Shown piece by piece: positions 26,120-34,474 of a stretch of 64,000 bases of DNA (position 1 is its first letter; each line of letters begins with the position of its first letter). The notes beneath the pieces are model-generated. The model searched no databases. It saw nothing but the letters and a program-made list of their open reading frames with translations, and was not told the origin of the DNA. Made by a program: the position numbers and the translations under genes. The stretch is from Parvibaculum sp035325945 (GTDB taxonomy: Bacteria; Pseudomonadota; Alphaproteobacteria; Parvibaculales; Parvibaculaceae). The stretch lies in assembly GCF_035325945.1 (NCBI RefSeq), contig NZ_DAOKYX010000006.1, positions 1 to 64,000 on the forward strand. Direction: 5' to 3'.

Positions 26120-27253
26120 ATGAGCGAAGTGCGGCAGATCACCAAAGACAACGCATATGACGCCGTCGCCCCGGACGATTTCCCCTCGATGATGGATGTC
26201 GACCGCTACGGCCAGCGCTCGACCGCCTTCGACAAGATCATCTCGGCGACGCATGACCATTTCTGGGATCCGCTCGATGTGAAGTACATCGACTTCACGG
26301 AAGCGTTCGACATCGAGAACGAGATGATCCTGCCCGAGGACATGATCATCGAGCTGAAGCTCCCGAGCTTCGCCAAGCTCACGCAGAAGCAGCGCGTGCG
26401 CTTCGCCAACGAGTCCGCCCGCTGGATGCTCTCGGCGATCCTTCACGGCGAGCAGGGCGCCCTCAACCTGTCGGCCTCGCTCTGCCACATTCTCCGCGAT
26501 CCGGGCGCGCAGGAATATGCCGCGAACCAGACGCGCGAAGAGGCCCGCCACGTGACCGCCTTCGCGAAGTATGTGCAGGCCCGCTGGGGCAAGCCGCTTC
26601 CGGTCGGCCAGACGCTCGGCGACCTCCTCACCGACATCGTCGGCGCGCCGGAGGTCTACAAGAAGATCGTCGGCATGCAGATGCTCGTCGAGGGCCTCGC
26701 CATGGGCGCCTTCGCGACGCTCTACTCGCACTCGCGCGACCCGCTCCTCGTGAAGCTCACGCAGCTCGTCATGACGGACGAGGCCTTCCACCACAAGTTC
26801 GGCAAGATCTGGGCTGACCGCACCATTCCGAAGCTCAGCGAGGAAGAGCAGAACATCATCGAGGATTGGGCGGCTTCCTGCTTCCAGACGCTGCTGTTCA
26901 ACCTCGTGAACCCCGAGCAGAAGCAGATCCTCTATGGCGAGTTCGGCCTCGAGTGGCAGCAGGTGCAGGCCGAGATGATCGAAGCCATCTCGGACGAGAA
27001 GCGCCGCGAGGACATGAAGCAGTCGACCAACATCTTCCGCGTTCTCATCAAGACGCTGCTCAAGGCGGGCATCATCACCGAGCGCACCAAGCCCTTCTAC
27101 TCCGTCTATGTCGACATGGAGGAACTCAAGGGTGAAGGCGACCGCATGGTCGGCGATGACATCGCCGAGGACGGCATCCGCTATCTGCAGAAGATCAACT
27201 TCGGCGCCAATGTCGACGCGCTGAAGGAAGTGACGATCTCGGCGGCCGAGTAA
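26120..27253 (+). CDS. Ferritin-like carboxylate-bridged di-iron protein, paralogue 1
   Basis: A 377-residue all-helical protein with the complete di-iron ligand set of the oxygenase/R2 superfamily: E111 (ILHGEQGAL), E141-x2-H144 (REEARHVTAF), E191 (LVEGLAMGAF) and E221-x2-H224 (DEAFHHKFG). A further His, H225, follows. The spacing is consistent with a four-helix bundle such as in AurF-type N-oxygenases, R2-like oxidases and desaturases. No transmembrane helix and no signal peptide. A near-perfect AGGAGG ribosome site precedes the ATG at 26120, suggesting high expression. The next gene is a close paralogue of about the same length. An oxygen-dependent oxidation of a lipid-like or amine substrate is plausible but not shown. 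Confidence 0.85.
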   Translation: MSEVRQITKDNAYDAVAPDDFPSMMDVDRYGQRSTAFDKIISATHDHFWDPLDVKYIDFTEAFDIENEMILPEDMIIELKLPSFAKLTQKQRVRFANESARWMLSAILHGEQGALNLSASLCHILRDPGAQEYAANQTREEARHVTAFAKYVQARWGKPLPVGQTLGDLLTDIVGAPEVYKKIVGMQMLVEGLAMGAFATLYSHSRDPLLVKLTQLVMTDEAFHHKFGKIWADRTIPKLSEEEQNIIEDWAASCFQTLLFNLVNPEQKQILYGEFGLEWQQVQAEMIEAISDEKRREDMKQSTNIFRVLIKTLLKAGIITERTKPFYSVYVDMEELKGEGDRMVGDDIAEDGIRYLQKINFGANVDALKEVTISAAE

Positions 27254-27304
27254 GACCGGACCGGGGCTCCAGAAGCCCCCGTCCGTCCCTCATACCCCTC
27301 ATGG

Positions 27305-27333
27305 AAGGGCGGCTCCCCCGGAGCCGCCCTTTT
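27305..27333 (+). terminator. Rho-independent terminator after di-iron gene 1
   Basis: GGGCGGCTCC pairs with GGAGCCGCCC around CCC and is followed by TTTTC, 50 bp after the stop. It implies that the two paralogues are separately transcribed. Confidence 0.88.
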
Positions 27334-27365
27334 CATTTGAAGCGCCGGTCATTTGAAGCGCCGGT
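27334..27365 (+). repeat. Tandem 16-bp duplication
   Basis: CATTTGAAGCGCCGGT occurs twice head to tail (27334-27349 and 27350-27365) and a third partial CATTTG follows. It sits between the terminator of di-iron gene 1 and the palindrome of gene 2, and may be a scar of the gene duplication or replication slippage. Confidence 0.9.
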
Positions 27366-27405
27366 CATTTGGATTACCCGTCTTATGGAAAGGGGCGCGT
27401 AAAGT

Positions 27406-27419
27406 TGACGCATGCGTCA
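27406..27419. promoter_or_regulatory. Perfect 14-bp palindrome upstream of di-iron gene 2
   Basis: TGACGCATGCGTCA is a perfect palindrome, about 98 bp before the start codon of the second paralogue, and matches 13 of 14 bases of the element before paralogue 1. The surrounding AAGTTGACG and ATTTT are also conserved, whereas the remaining leader is not. Confidence 0.75.
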
Positions 27420-27517
27420 TTTTACGTATAGCCAGGCCCGCGCTCATATCCATATTCTTTTTGTGAGTTTAAAGCGGCGCCTCCGGACGCCGTCCAACCG
27501 CAAAGGGAGAGAGGGGC

Positions 27518-28636
27518 ATGACCGAAGCCCGGCAGATCACGAAGGACAACGCCTATGACGCCGTGTCGCCCGACGATTTCGAGGCGATGATGAATACCGA
27601 GCGCTACAACCGGCGCTCGAGCGCTTTCGACAAGATCATCTCGGCCACTCACGACCATTTCTGGGATCCGCTCGACAAGCGCTATATCGACTTCTCCGAG
27701 CCCTTCGACATCGAGAACGAGATGCTGATCTCGCCCGATCTCGTGCCGGAGCTGAAGCTGCCCTGCTTCGAGGCGCTGTCGGAAAAGCAGAGGGTGAAGT
27801 TCGTCAACGAGACGGCGCACTGGATGATGTCGGCGATCCTGCATGGCGAGCAGGGGGCGCTCAATCTTTCGGCCTCGCTCTGCCACATCCTTCTCGATCC
27901 GGGCGCGCAGGAATATGCCGCCAACCAGGCCCGCGAAGAGGCGCGCCACGTCACCGCCTTCGCCAAATATGTGCAGTCGCGCTGGGGCAAGCCGCTCCCG
28001 GTCGGTGAGACGCTCGGCAACCTGCTCGCCGAGATGGTCAACGCCAAGGAGGTCTACAAGAAGATCGTCGGCATGCAGCTTCTCGTCGAGGGGCTCGCGA
28101 TGGGCACCTTCGCGACCTTCTTCAACACGGCGCGCGATCCGCTCATCGTCAAGCTCTGCCAGCTCGCCATGACGGACGAAGCCTTCCACCACAAGTTCGG
28201 GAAGATCTGGGCCGACCGCACGATCCCGAAGCTCACGCAGGAAGAGCGCGACATCATCGAGGACTGGGCGGCGAATGTCTTCCAGACCCTTCTCTTCAAT
28301 CTCGTGAACCCCGAGCAGAAGAAGATCCTCTATGCCGAGTTCGGCCTCGACTGGCAGAAGGTGCAGGCCGAGATGCTCGAGGCCGTCACGGACGAAGACC
28401 GCCGCGAAGGCATGAAGGATGCGGCCAATGTCTTCCGCGTGCTGGTGAAGACGCTTCTCAAGGCCGGGATCATCACCGAGCGCACGAAGCCCTTCTATGC
28501 GATCTATGTCGATATGGAGGAACTCCGGAACGAGGATGACCGCATGGTCGGCGACGACATCGCCGAGCAGGGCATCGCCTTCCTCAAGACCGTGAACTTC
28601 GCCGGCAAGAAGGCGGCGGCCGTCGCCGCCGAGTAA
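27518..28636 (+). CDS. Ferritin-like carboxylate-bridged di-iron protein, paralogue 2
   Basis: A 372-residue close paralogue of the preceding gene, colinear without gaps through at least the ligand region; by eye about three quarters of residues are identical. All ligands are kept at the same numbers: E111, E141-x2-H144, E191, E221-x2-H224. Differences cluster in the N-terminal 100 residues and the C-terminal tail (AGKKAAAVAAE). It has its own GGGAGAGAGGGG ribosome site, its own palindrome and its own terminator. Retention of both copies suggests dosage or different substrates. The function is unassigned. Confidence 0.85.
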   Translation: MTEARQITKDNAYDAVSPDDFEAMMNTERYNRRSSAFDKIISATHDHFWDPLDKRYIDFSEPFDIENEMLISPDLVPELKLPCFEALSEKQRVKFVNETAHWMMSAILHGEQGALNLSASLCHILLDPGAQEYAANQAREEARHVTAFAKYVQSRWGKPLPVGETLGNLLAEMVNAKEVYKKIVGMQLLVEGLAMGTFATFFNTARDPLIVKLCQLAMTDEAFHHKFGKIWADRTIPKLTQEERDIIEDWAANVFQTLLFNLVNPEQKKILYAEFGLDWQKVQAEMLEAVTDEDRREGMKDAANVFRVLVKTLLKAGIITERTKPFYAIYVDMEELRNEDDRMVGDDIAEQGIAFLKTVNFAGKKAAAVAAE

Positions 28637-28655
28637 GCTCGCGCCGAAGGAACGA

Positions 28656-28686
28656 GAGGGGCGGCTCTCCGGGGCCGCCCCTTTTT
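28656..28686 (+). terminator. Rho-independent terminator after di-iron gene 2
   Basis: AGGGGCGGC pairs with GCCGCCCCT and is followed by five T, 20 bp after the stop. The stem resembles the terminator of paralogue 1. Confidence 0.88.
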
Positions 28687-28724
28687 CGTGCCATCTCGCG
28701 CGCTCTGCTGATAGTGTCGCGCGC

Positions 28725-29642
28725 ATGTTGGACATACAGACCGGCAAAGCCCTGCATTCGCTCCTCGCGGCCGAGACCGCCGATCTGCCGCCTCCGCCCT
28801 GGACGCTGATCGGCGAAGGCGTATGGGGGAGCGTGCACGATCTTGGCGACGGGACGGTGATCAAGCTCACCCGACGCCATGGCGGGCTCGGCTCCGGCGA
28901 GGCGCTTCACCTGCGCGAGACGATCGCGCTTTCGGCGATTGGCGGGCTTGCGACCGATTATGTCGAGGTGCCGCGCCTCATCGCGCATGGCACTTTTGAC
29001 AATGCCTATATCGGCTCCGCGCCGCCGCTCGCGGGCTGGCTGCGCCTCACCCGCCTCGCGGGCAAGCCGCTTTCGGCGACGAGCCTTTATGGCGCGAGCG
29101 CCGATGCGCGCGGCCGGCTCGGCGAGCGGATCGGCGCCGCCATCGCCGACTTCAACCGGCATGCGACGGAGCGCGCGCAGGCGGCGGGGCTCAAGCTCGG
29201 CGACACGGTCGCGCGCACCATCGGGCTTGCGCGCAGCCGCCTCGGCCAGCCGGGGCTTCACGATGCCGCCGACCGGCTCGCCGACGCCTGGGCCGGGCAG
29301 ATCGGCAAGGGCCGCCTCGTCTTCATTCACGGCGACCTCAACACCGACAACATCATCGACATGGGCGACAGGCTGGGCTTCGTCGATCTTGCCGAAGCGG
29401 GATGGAGCCTCGCCGAGGTGGATTTCCGCCATCTCGAAGAGATGGGCACATTGCGCGATGCGGTCTTCCGCGGCTATGCGGCGCGCACCGGCACGAGCCC
29501 CGATCTCGACATCTATTATCCGGCCGTCGCCGCCAATGCGCTCACCGCGATCGCGCTTCACGGGCAGGCGGGCCATCCGCGTGATGCGATGCGCCGGTCG
29601 GGATTCTTTCACCACTGCATGGAGCGGGCCGGGCTTTCGTGA
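28725..29642 (+). CDS. Aminoglycoside phosphotransferase (APH)-family kinase-like protein
   Basis: A 305-residue protein with an APH/choline-kinase-type fold: an N-lobe containing WTLIGEGVWGSVHDLGDGTVIKLTRR, the catalytic-loop motif FIHGDLNTDNII (Brenner motif HGDLxxxN) and the Mg-binding segment GFVDLAEAGWS, where the usual D-x-D/E reads VDLAEAG. Members of this family phosphorylate diverse small alcohols or amines; the substrate is not predictable and antibiotic resistance should not be assumed. It precedes mmcB by 40 bp on the same strand. Confidence 0.8.
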   Translation: MLDIQTGKALHSLLAAETADLPPPPWTLIGEGVWGSVHDLGDGTVIKLTRRHGGLGSGEALHLRETIALSAIGGLATDYVEVPRLIAHGTFDNAYIGSAPPLAGWLRLTRLAGKPLSATSLYGASADARGRLGERIGAAIADFNRHATERAQAAGLKLGDTVARTIGLARSRLGQPGLHDAADRLADAWAGQIGKGRLVFIHGDLNTDNIIDMGDRLGFVDLAEAGWSLAEVDFRHLEEMGTLRDAVFRGYAARTGTSPDLDIYYPAVAANALTAIALHGQAGHPRDAMRRSGFFHHCMERAGLS

Positions 29643-29682
29643 GGCGCTTGCGAAGCCGCGGCGACCGGGCGTAGCTTCGCCC

Positions 29683-30159
29683 ATGGCCAAATTCAGCAAC
29701 GAGATCGAGGATTCGTTTCAGGCCTTTGACGGCCGCCAGTCGGCGACAGCAGCAGCCGTGCAGCGCGGCTGCGGGCGGCTTCTCGCGCAGATGAACTATT
29801 CCGCGCTGACCGAACTCACGCTCCAGACCGGGCGGCGCGTCGACATCATCGCGCTCGGACCCAAGGGCGAAATCATCATCGTCGAAATCAAGTCGAGCCT
29901 CACCGACTATCTCACCGACGGGAAGTGGGAGGAGTATCTCGACTATTGCGACCGCTTCTATTTCGCCGTGCCGCCGGATTTTCCGCGCGAGGTCATTCCC
30001 GTCGAGGTCGGGCTCATCGTCGCCGACAAATACGAAGCGGAAATCCTGCGCGAAGGCGAACACGACATGCCGCTGCCGCCCGCGCGGCGCAAGGCGCTGA
30101 CGCTGCAATGTGCCCGCGTCGCCGCACGGCGCGTCTATCGTTTCCTCGATCCGGAGCAG
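29683..30159 (+). CDS. mmcB: MmcB-family DNA repair protein (3' end in assembly gap)
   Basis: Alphaproteobacterial MmcB-like putative nuclease of the PD-(D/E)xK fold: QTGRRVDIIALGPKGEIIIVEIKSSLTDYLTDGKWEEYLDYCDRFYF gives the D-x(n)-ExK core (D in RVDIIAL, E-I-K in IVEIKSS). In Caulobacter MmcB belongs to the LexA-controlled mutagenesis/repair set. 159 codons are visible before the Ns; the family is about this length, so only a few residues are missing. The ATG at 29683 fits the family N terminus. I saw no clear SOS box in the 40-bp spacer to the upstream gene. Confidence 0.88.
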
Positions 30160-30259
30160 NNNNNNNNNNNNNNNNNNNNNNNNNNNNNNNNNNNNNNNNN
30201 NNNNNNNNNNNNNNNNNNNNNNNNNNNNNNNNNNNNNNNNNNNNNNNNNNNNNNNNNNN
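30160..30259. other. Assembly gap (100 N)
   Basis: A run of exactly 100 Ns. This round number is commonly used for gaps of unknown size, so the spacing between mmcB and the response regulator gene is not reliable and further genes could be missing here. Confidence 0.98.
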
Positions 30260-30269
30260 GAGAGCGCGC

Positions 30270-30839
30270 CTATTTCGGCGCGCGCTTGGCGAGGATGCGC
30301 TGAAGCGTGCGGCGATGCATGTTGAGGCGGCGCGCGGTCTCGGAAACGTTGCGGTCGCAAAGCTCGTAGACACGCTGGATATGCTCCCAGCGCACGCGAT
30401 CGGCCGACATCGGATTTTCCGGCGGCGTCGCCTTTTCGCCGCCCCGCGCGAGAAGCGCATCCTCGATCGCGTCGGCATCGGAAGGTTTCGCAAGATAGTC
30501 GATGGCGCCGAGCTTCACGGCGGCGACGGCCGTCGCGATATTGCCATAGCCCGTCAGCACCACGATGCGCGCCTCGGGCCGGGCCTCCTGAATGGCGGCC
30601 ACGACATCGAGCCCGTTGCCATCTTCGAGCCGGAGATCGATCACGGCGAAGGCGGGCTTCCTCGCGCGCGCAAGCTCCTTGCCTTCGCGGATCGTGCCAG
30701 CCGACATCACCTCGAAGCCGCGCTGCTCCATAGCGCGGGCGAGCCTCGTCAGGAACGGCGCGTCGTCATCGACGAGAAGAAGCGTCCGGTCATCGGGGAT
30801 GAAAGGCGCGGCGGCCTGATCTTCTGCCTTCTCTGCCAT
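30270..30839 (-). CDS. regA: Response regulator of the RegA/PrrA/ActR family
   Basis: DNA-binding response regulator of the global redox two-component system of alphaproteobacteria, 189 residues. The receiver domain has the acidic triad (LLVDDDAPF), phosphoacceptor D68 (AVIDLRLEDGNGL), the Thr in VVLTGYGNIATAV and Lys in YLAKPSDADAI. A proline linker precedes a Fis-type HTH at the C terminus (NVSETARRLNMHRRTLQRILAKR) that is nearly invariant in the family. The partner kinase lies 213 bp away on the same strand, upstream. Family targets include respiratory, nitrogen and carbon-fixation genes. Confidence 0.94.
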   Translation of the reverse strand: MAEKAEDQAAAPFIPDDRTLLLVDDDAPFLTRLARAMEQRGFEVMSAGTIREGKELARARKPAFAVIDLRLEDGNGLDVVAAIQEARPEARIVVLTGYGNIATAVAAVKLGAIDYLAKPSDADAIEDALLARGGEKATPPENPMSADRVRWEHIQRVYELCDRNVSETARRLNMHRRTLQRILAKRAPK

Positions 30840-31052
30840 TTTCTCTTCGCTCGCCTTCCTTCGCGTTCCACGGCCTCATGCCGCTTCCTGTCATGGCGAT
30901 TTTAGGACGATTGGCCGCAGAGGGCCAACTCCGGGAAACCCCCTAGAACATTTCCCGTTCCGACGGCGTCAAAACGGATGCTCCGGCCTCTCGATCGGTC
31001 GCGATTCCGAACGGCTCCGGCGCGGAAACGCTTCGGTCGAAACCCGAAGCGC

Positions 31053-32459
31053 TCACGCCGGCATCGGGAAGGCCGATTCTGCCTCGATCGCCTCGCGCGG
31101 CCAAACCACGGTGACAACGGCGCCCTGCGTCCCATCGTCGCGATTGGCGATGCCGACACGGGCACGGCTGCGTTCCAGAAGCGTCTTGGCAATGAAGAAG
31201 CCAAGCCCGAGGCCCTCATGCTCGCTTCCGGGCTCGCCGCCCCTTCCCATGCGCGGCGCGCGCGGCCGCGTGGTCACATAGGGCTCTCCCAGCCGCTCGA
31301 TCACCTCAGGCGCGAAGCCCGACCCGTCATCGGCGATCGAGATGGCGATGGTCTTGCGGTCGTAGCGGACGGAGAGCGTGACCTCGGAGCGGGCAAAGTC
31401 GGCGGCATTCTCGATGAAGTTGCCAAGACCGTAGAGGATTTCGGGACGGCGCCAGATCAGCGGCTCGTCGGCATCCGCGTCGCCCTTCGCAACCGAGACG
31501 GTGAAGCGCACATCCATGTCGCGATGGGGCGCGATGATCTCGTCGAGCAGCACATGAAGCGGCAGGCGCGAATAGATGGCGTCCTCGCTTTTCGGCTCGC
31601 GCGAAAGGCGCGAGAGAATGTCCTTGCAGCGCTCGGCCTGGCTTCGCAGAAGCTCGAGGTCCTCCTTCATGTCCGCGGGGTCGATGCCGCCACGCTGAAG
31701 TTCCTTGGCGACGAGCGAGATGGTGCCGAGCGGCGTGCCAAGCTCGTGGGCGGCGGCGGCGGCCAGACCGTCGAGCGCGGACAGGCGCTGGGCGCGCGCG
31801 AGCACGAATTGCGTCGCCGCCAGCGCCGCCGACATGCGCCGCGATTCCTGCGAGATCCGCCAGGCATAGGCCGCCATGAAGCAAAGGCCGAGCGTGATCG
31901 CGATCCAGATGCCGAGCACATAGAGCGGCGGCATGGCGAAGGGCTCGCCCTGCACCCAGGGCAGCGGCATGTGGAAAAAGGCGAGCAGCGTCACATAGAC
32001 GATGGAAAGCGCCAGAAGCAGGATCGTGCTTCTGAGCGAGAGCGTCGTCGCGGAAATGGTGACAGGCGCCATGAAGAGCAGCGCGAAGGGATTTTCGAGG
32101 CCGCCGGTCAGGAAGAGCAGGACGGCGAGCTGCATCAGGTCGATGGCGAAATAGGCCGCGGCCTGCCAGTCCGGCAGGCGGATCGTGGTGCGGTAGCGCA
32201 GCGTCAGAAAAACATTGAGCCAGGCGGAGGCGGCGATGGCGGCAAGGCAGAGGCCGAGAGGCAGCGGAAAGCCGAGCCCCAGATTGACGATGAGCACGGC
32301 GAGAAGCTGGCCGGCAAGAGCAAGCCAGCGCAGGAGCACCAGCGTCTGCAGGCGCACCCGGCCCGCATCGTCGCTGATGCTGAGCGTGGCGGCATTGCCG
32401 CCGGCGAGAAACCGGCGCCTCAGCCAGTGCATGCTTCCATGATCCTCGACAATGGCCAT
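31053..32459 (-). CDS. regB: Sensor histidine kinase of the RegB/PrrB/ActS family
   Basis: Membrane redox sensor that phosphorylates RegA. 468 residues from the ATG at 32459: about six transmembrane helices (residues 38-200), including the ubiquinone-binding heptapeptide region GGLENPF (119-125), an H-box AAAAHELGTPLGTI with H238, and an HATPase domain with N-box (GNFIENAADFA), G1 (IADDGSGFAPEV) and G2 (GLGLGFFIAKTLLER). C278 in QAERCKDIL corresponds in position to the redox-active cysteine of RegB. A later ATG at 32435 is possible. It is upstream of regA on the same strand, so probably cotranscribed. Confidence 0.93.
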   Translation of the reverse strand: MAIVEDHGSMHWLRRRFLAGGNAATLSISDDAGRVRLQTLVLLRWLALAGQLLAVLIVNLGLGFPLPLGLCLAAIAASAWLNVFLTLRYRTTIRLPDWQAAAYFAIDLMQLAVLLFLTGGLENPFALLFMAPVTISATTLSLRSTILLLALSIVYVTLLAFFHMPLPWVQGEPFAMPPLYVLGIWIAITLGLCFMAAYAWRISQESRRMSAALAATQFVLARAQRLSALDGLAAAAAHELGTPLGTISLVAKELQRGGIDPADMKEDLELLRSQAERCKDILSRLSREPKSEDAIYSRLPLHVLLDEIIAPHRDMDVRFTVSVAKGDADADEPLIWRRPEILYGLGNFIENAADFARSEVTLSVRYDRKTIAISIADDGSGFAPEVIERLGEPYVTTRPRAPRMGRGGEPGSEHEGLGLGFFIAKTLLERSRARVGIANRDDGTQGAVVTVVWPREAIEAESAFPMPA

Positions 32460-32559
32460 GCCAGTGCGGTCCCCTGCTCGTTTGCGATGGGCAAGTCTAG
32501 CGCGAACGGAGCGCCCTCTCACCTGTGCAAGACAACGCAGAGCCTGTTCGGTGCCGGGC

Positions 32560-33660
32560 CTATTCGTTGGAGGGCCAGCCCTTGAGCGGGCGCGTCTCGC
32601 CGATCGCCATGATCCAGAGATCGTTCGGGGCGATGCCCTGTTCGGCGCCCGCCTTGAGGAAGCGTTCCGGCGGCTCGAAGGGCGGCTCGACGGTGAGGAG
32701 GACGGTTCCCCAATGCATGCCGACGAGGCGGCGGGCGCGCAGATCGAGCCCCATCTGGACCGCCTCCTCGGGATTGGCGTGGGAGGCTTTCATCATCACG
32801 CGGGGCTCATAGGCGCCGATGCCGAGAAGCGCGGTATCGAAGGGCCCGTATTGCGCGCCAAGTTCCTTGAAGACGGGCCCATAGCCCGAATCCCCGCCGA
32901 AGAAGAGATTGTGATCCTTGCTCCTGAGCGCGAAGCCCGCCCAGAGCGTGCGGTTGGTGTCGAAGCCCGAGCGGCGCGACCAATGGACGACGGGAAGCGC
33001 CGTCACGGTCACCCCCTTCACCTTGTGGCTCTCATGCCAGTCGAGTTCGACGACATTGGGAAAGCCGCGCTCGTGGAAGAAGGATGCGAGCCTGAGCGGC
33101 ACGACGACGGTCATATGCGCCTTGTCGGGCAGGCGGGCGAGAGCGCGCTCGTCGAGATGGTCGTAGTGATTGTGGCTGACCACGAGGAGGTCGATGCGCG
33201 GCAGCGCCGACATGGGGATGCCGCATTTGACGAAGCGTCGCGGGCCGAGGCCGGCGGGCCCCGCATAGCTCGTCAGATAGGGATCGGTGAGCACATTGAG
33301 CCCGCCGATGCGGATGAGGAAGGCGGCATGTCCGAGCCAGGTGAGGAAGTCGCCGGGCTCTGCCGCATGTTCGCCGAGCGAACGCACGGCCTCGGCGCGC
33401 GGCAGCACGTGACCCTCCGGCACATCCACCTTGCGCATGCCGATCTTCAGCATCTCGTAGAAGAAGGGCCCGGCATGTTTGAGCCTGCCCATGCTCCGCT
33501 TCGGGCTTCCCTTCGGATTGCGGAAGGTGCCATCGGGCAGATGATGAAAGGGCCGCCCCTGAGCGGCTTCACCCTCCGGGGGTTTCTGCCGCCCCCTCTT
33601 CGCGGCTCCCCTTTTCACGGCGACCTTGAGGCGGGGAGGCAGTTTGTCGGATATGTCCAT
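32560..33660 (-). CDS. Metallo-beta-lactamase-fold hydrolase (UlaG / NAPE-PLD-like)
   Basis: A 366-residue zinc hydrolase. The metal motif is SHNHYDHLD (HxHxDH), with further ligands in LPVVHWSRR and FGGDSGYG, and a final His in VGMHWGTVLL. The N-terminal 90 residues contain FRNPKGSPKR, as in the COG2220 proteins similar to N-acylphosphatidylethanolamine phospholipase D. No signal peptide is evident, and the first 50 residues are Lys/Arg-rich. It is a single gene; the substrate is unknown, with a phosphodiester or lactone likely for the family. Start at 33660 excludes an upstream in-frame codon. Confidence 0.85.
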   Translation of the reverse strand: MDISDKLPPRLKVAVKRGAAKRGRQKPPEGEAAQGRPFHHLPDGTFRNPKGSPKRSMGRLKHAGPFFYEMLKIGMRKVDVPEGHVLPRAEAVRSLGEHAAEPGDFLTWLGHAAFLIRIGGLNVLTDPYLTSYAGPAGLGPRRFVKCGIPMSALPRIDLLVVSHNHYDHLDERALARLPDKAHMTVVVPLRLASFFHERGFPNVVELDWHESHKVKGVTVTALPVVHWSRRSGFDTNRTLWAGFALRSKDHNLFFGGDSGYGPVFKELGAQYGPFDTALLGIGAYEPRVMMKASHANPEEAVQMGLDLRARRLVGMHWGTVLLTVEPPFEPPERFLKAGAEQGIAPNDLWIMAIGETRPLKGWPSNE

Positions 33661-33826
33661 CTTGCCTGAGTGCAATCCGCCGTGGCCCGGGCCGCCCTGT
33701 TGCACATTCGCGCCCGGCGCTTGGCTTTCGGCATGTTTCGGTGGGGAACGTCCACGACGCTCCGCTTCCTGCCCTGAAAGATAGGAGCGGAAGCGCCGCC
33801 GGGAAAGGGGGCGGCGGACGCCGCCC

Positions 33827-34474
33827 TCAGTTCGCGCCCGCCTTGCGGAGCACGGTGGCGATATCGTCGAAGTGGTGCTCCTCGGCGAAATCGAGCGCGG
33901 TGCGGCCGGTAATGTCCGTATCCTCGATGTCGGCCTTGCGGGCGATCAGCACCAGCACGACATTGGTGCGATGCGCGCGCGTTGCGATCATGAGCGGCGT
34001 GTCGTTGTTCTCGGCCGTCTGATTGGGATCGGCGCCCGCATCGAGCAGCACGGTCGCGATGTCGGCCCGGCCCGTCTGGGCGGCGACCGAAAGCGCGGTC
34101 CGCCCGTCCCTGGCGCGCAGTGCCGGCTTCGCGCCATTGTCGAGCAGATATTTGACGGCCTCGAGATGGCCGCCCGCAGTGGCCTCGATGATCGCCGGCA
34201 CCTTGCCGAGCCCGGTGTCGTTGGGCGAGAGCCCGCGCATGATCGCCCGGCGGATACCCTGCACGTCGCCGCTTCGCGCCGCCTCGACCATCTCGGTGTC
34301 GGGAAGCTGCATGTTCTGACCCGGCGTCGTATCGGCAGCAGCATGCGCGGCTCCGGCGGGCCAGAGAAGGCACGAAAGAGCAAGAAGAGAGGCGGCGGCA
34401 AAGGCAGCACGGACAGGGCTCCCGCGCCGCAGGGCCGATGCGGACCCCTCCTTGCGTGTCAATTCGTCGCTCAT
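33827..34474 (-). CDS. Exported ankyrin-repeat protein
   Basis: A 215-residue protein with a positively charged start, a hydrophobic segment (AAFAAASLLALSCLLWPAGAAHA) that looks like a signal peptide with cleavage after AHA, then about five ankyrin repeats (for example DGRTALSVAAQTGRADIATVLLDAGADPN and GRTALDFAEEHHFDDIATVLRKAGAN). The ATG at 34474 has a GGGAGGAAC ribosome site. Periplasmic ankyrin proteins bind partner proteins; some associate with catalase or tail-specific proteases, but no partner is shown here. Confidence 0.85.
   Translation of the reverse strand: MSDELTRKEGSASALRRGSPVRAAFAAASLLALSCLLWPAGAAHAAADTTPGQNMQLPDTEMVEAARSGDVQGIRRAIMRGLSPNDTGLGKVPAIIEATAGGHLEAVKYLLDNGAKPALRARDGRTALSVAAQTGRADIATVLLDAGADPNQTAENNDTPLMIATRAHRTNVVLVLIARKADIEDTDITGRTALDFAEEHHFDDIATVLRKAGAN

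Noticed and set aside
28725..29642. Antibiotic-resistance gene
   Set aside because: The APH fold is shared by many metabolic kinases; there is no sequence feature specific to an aminoglycoside enzyme.
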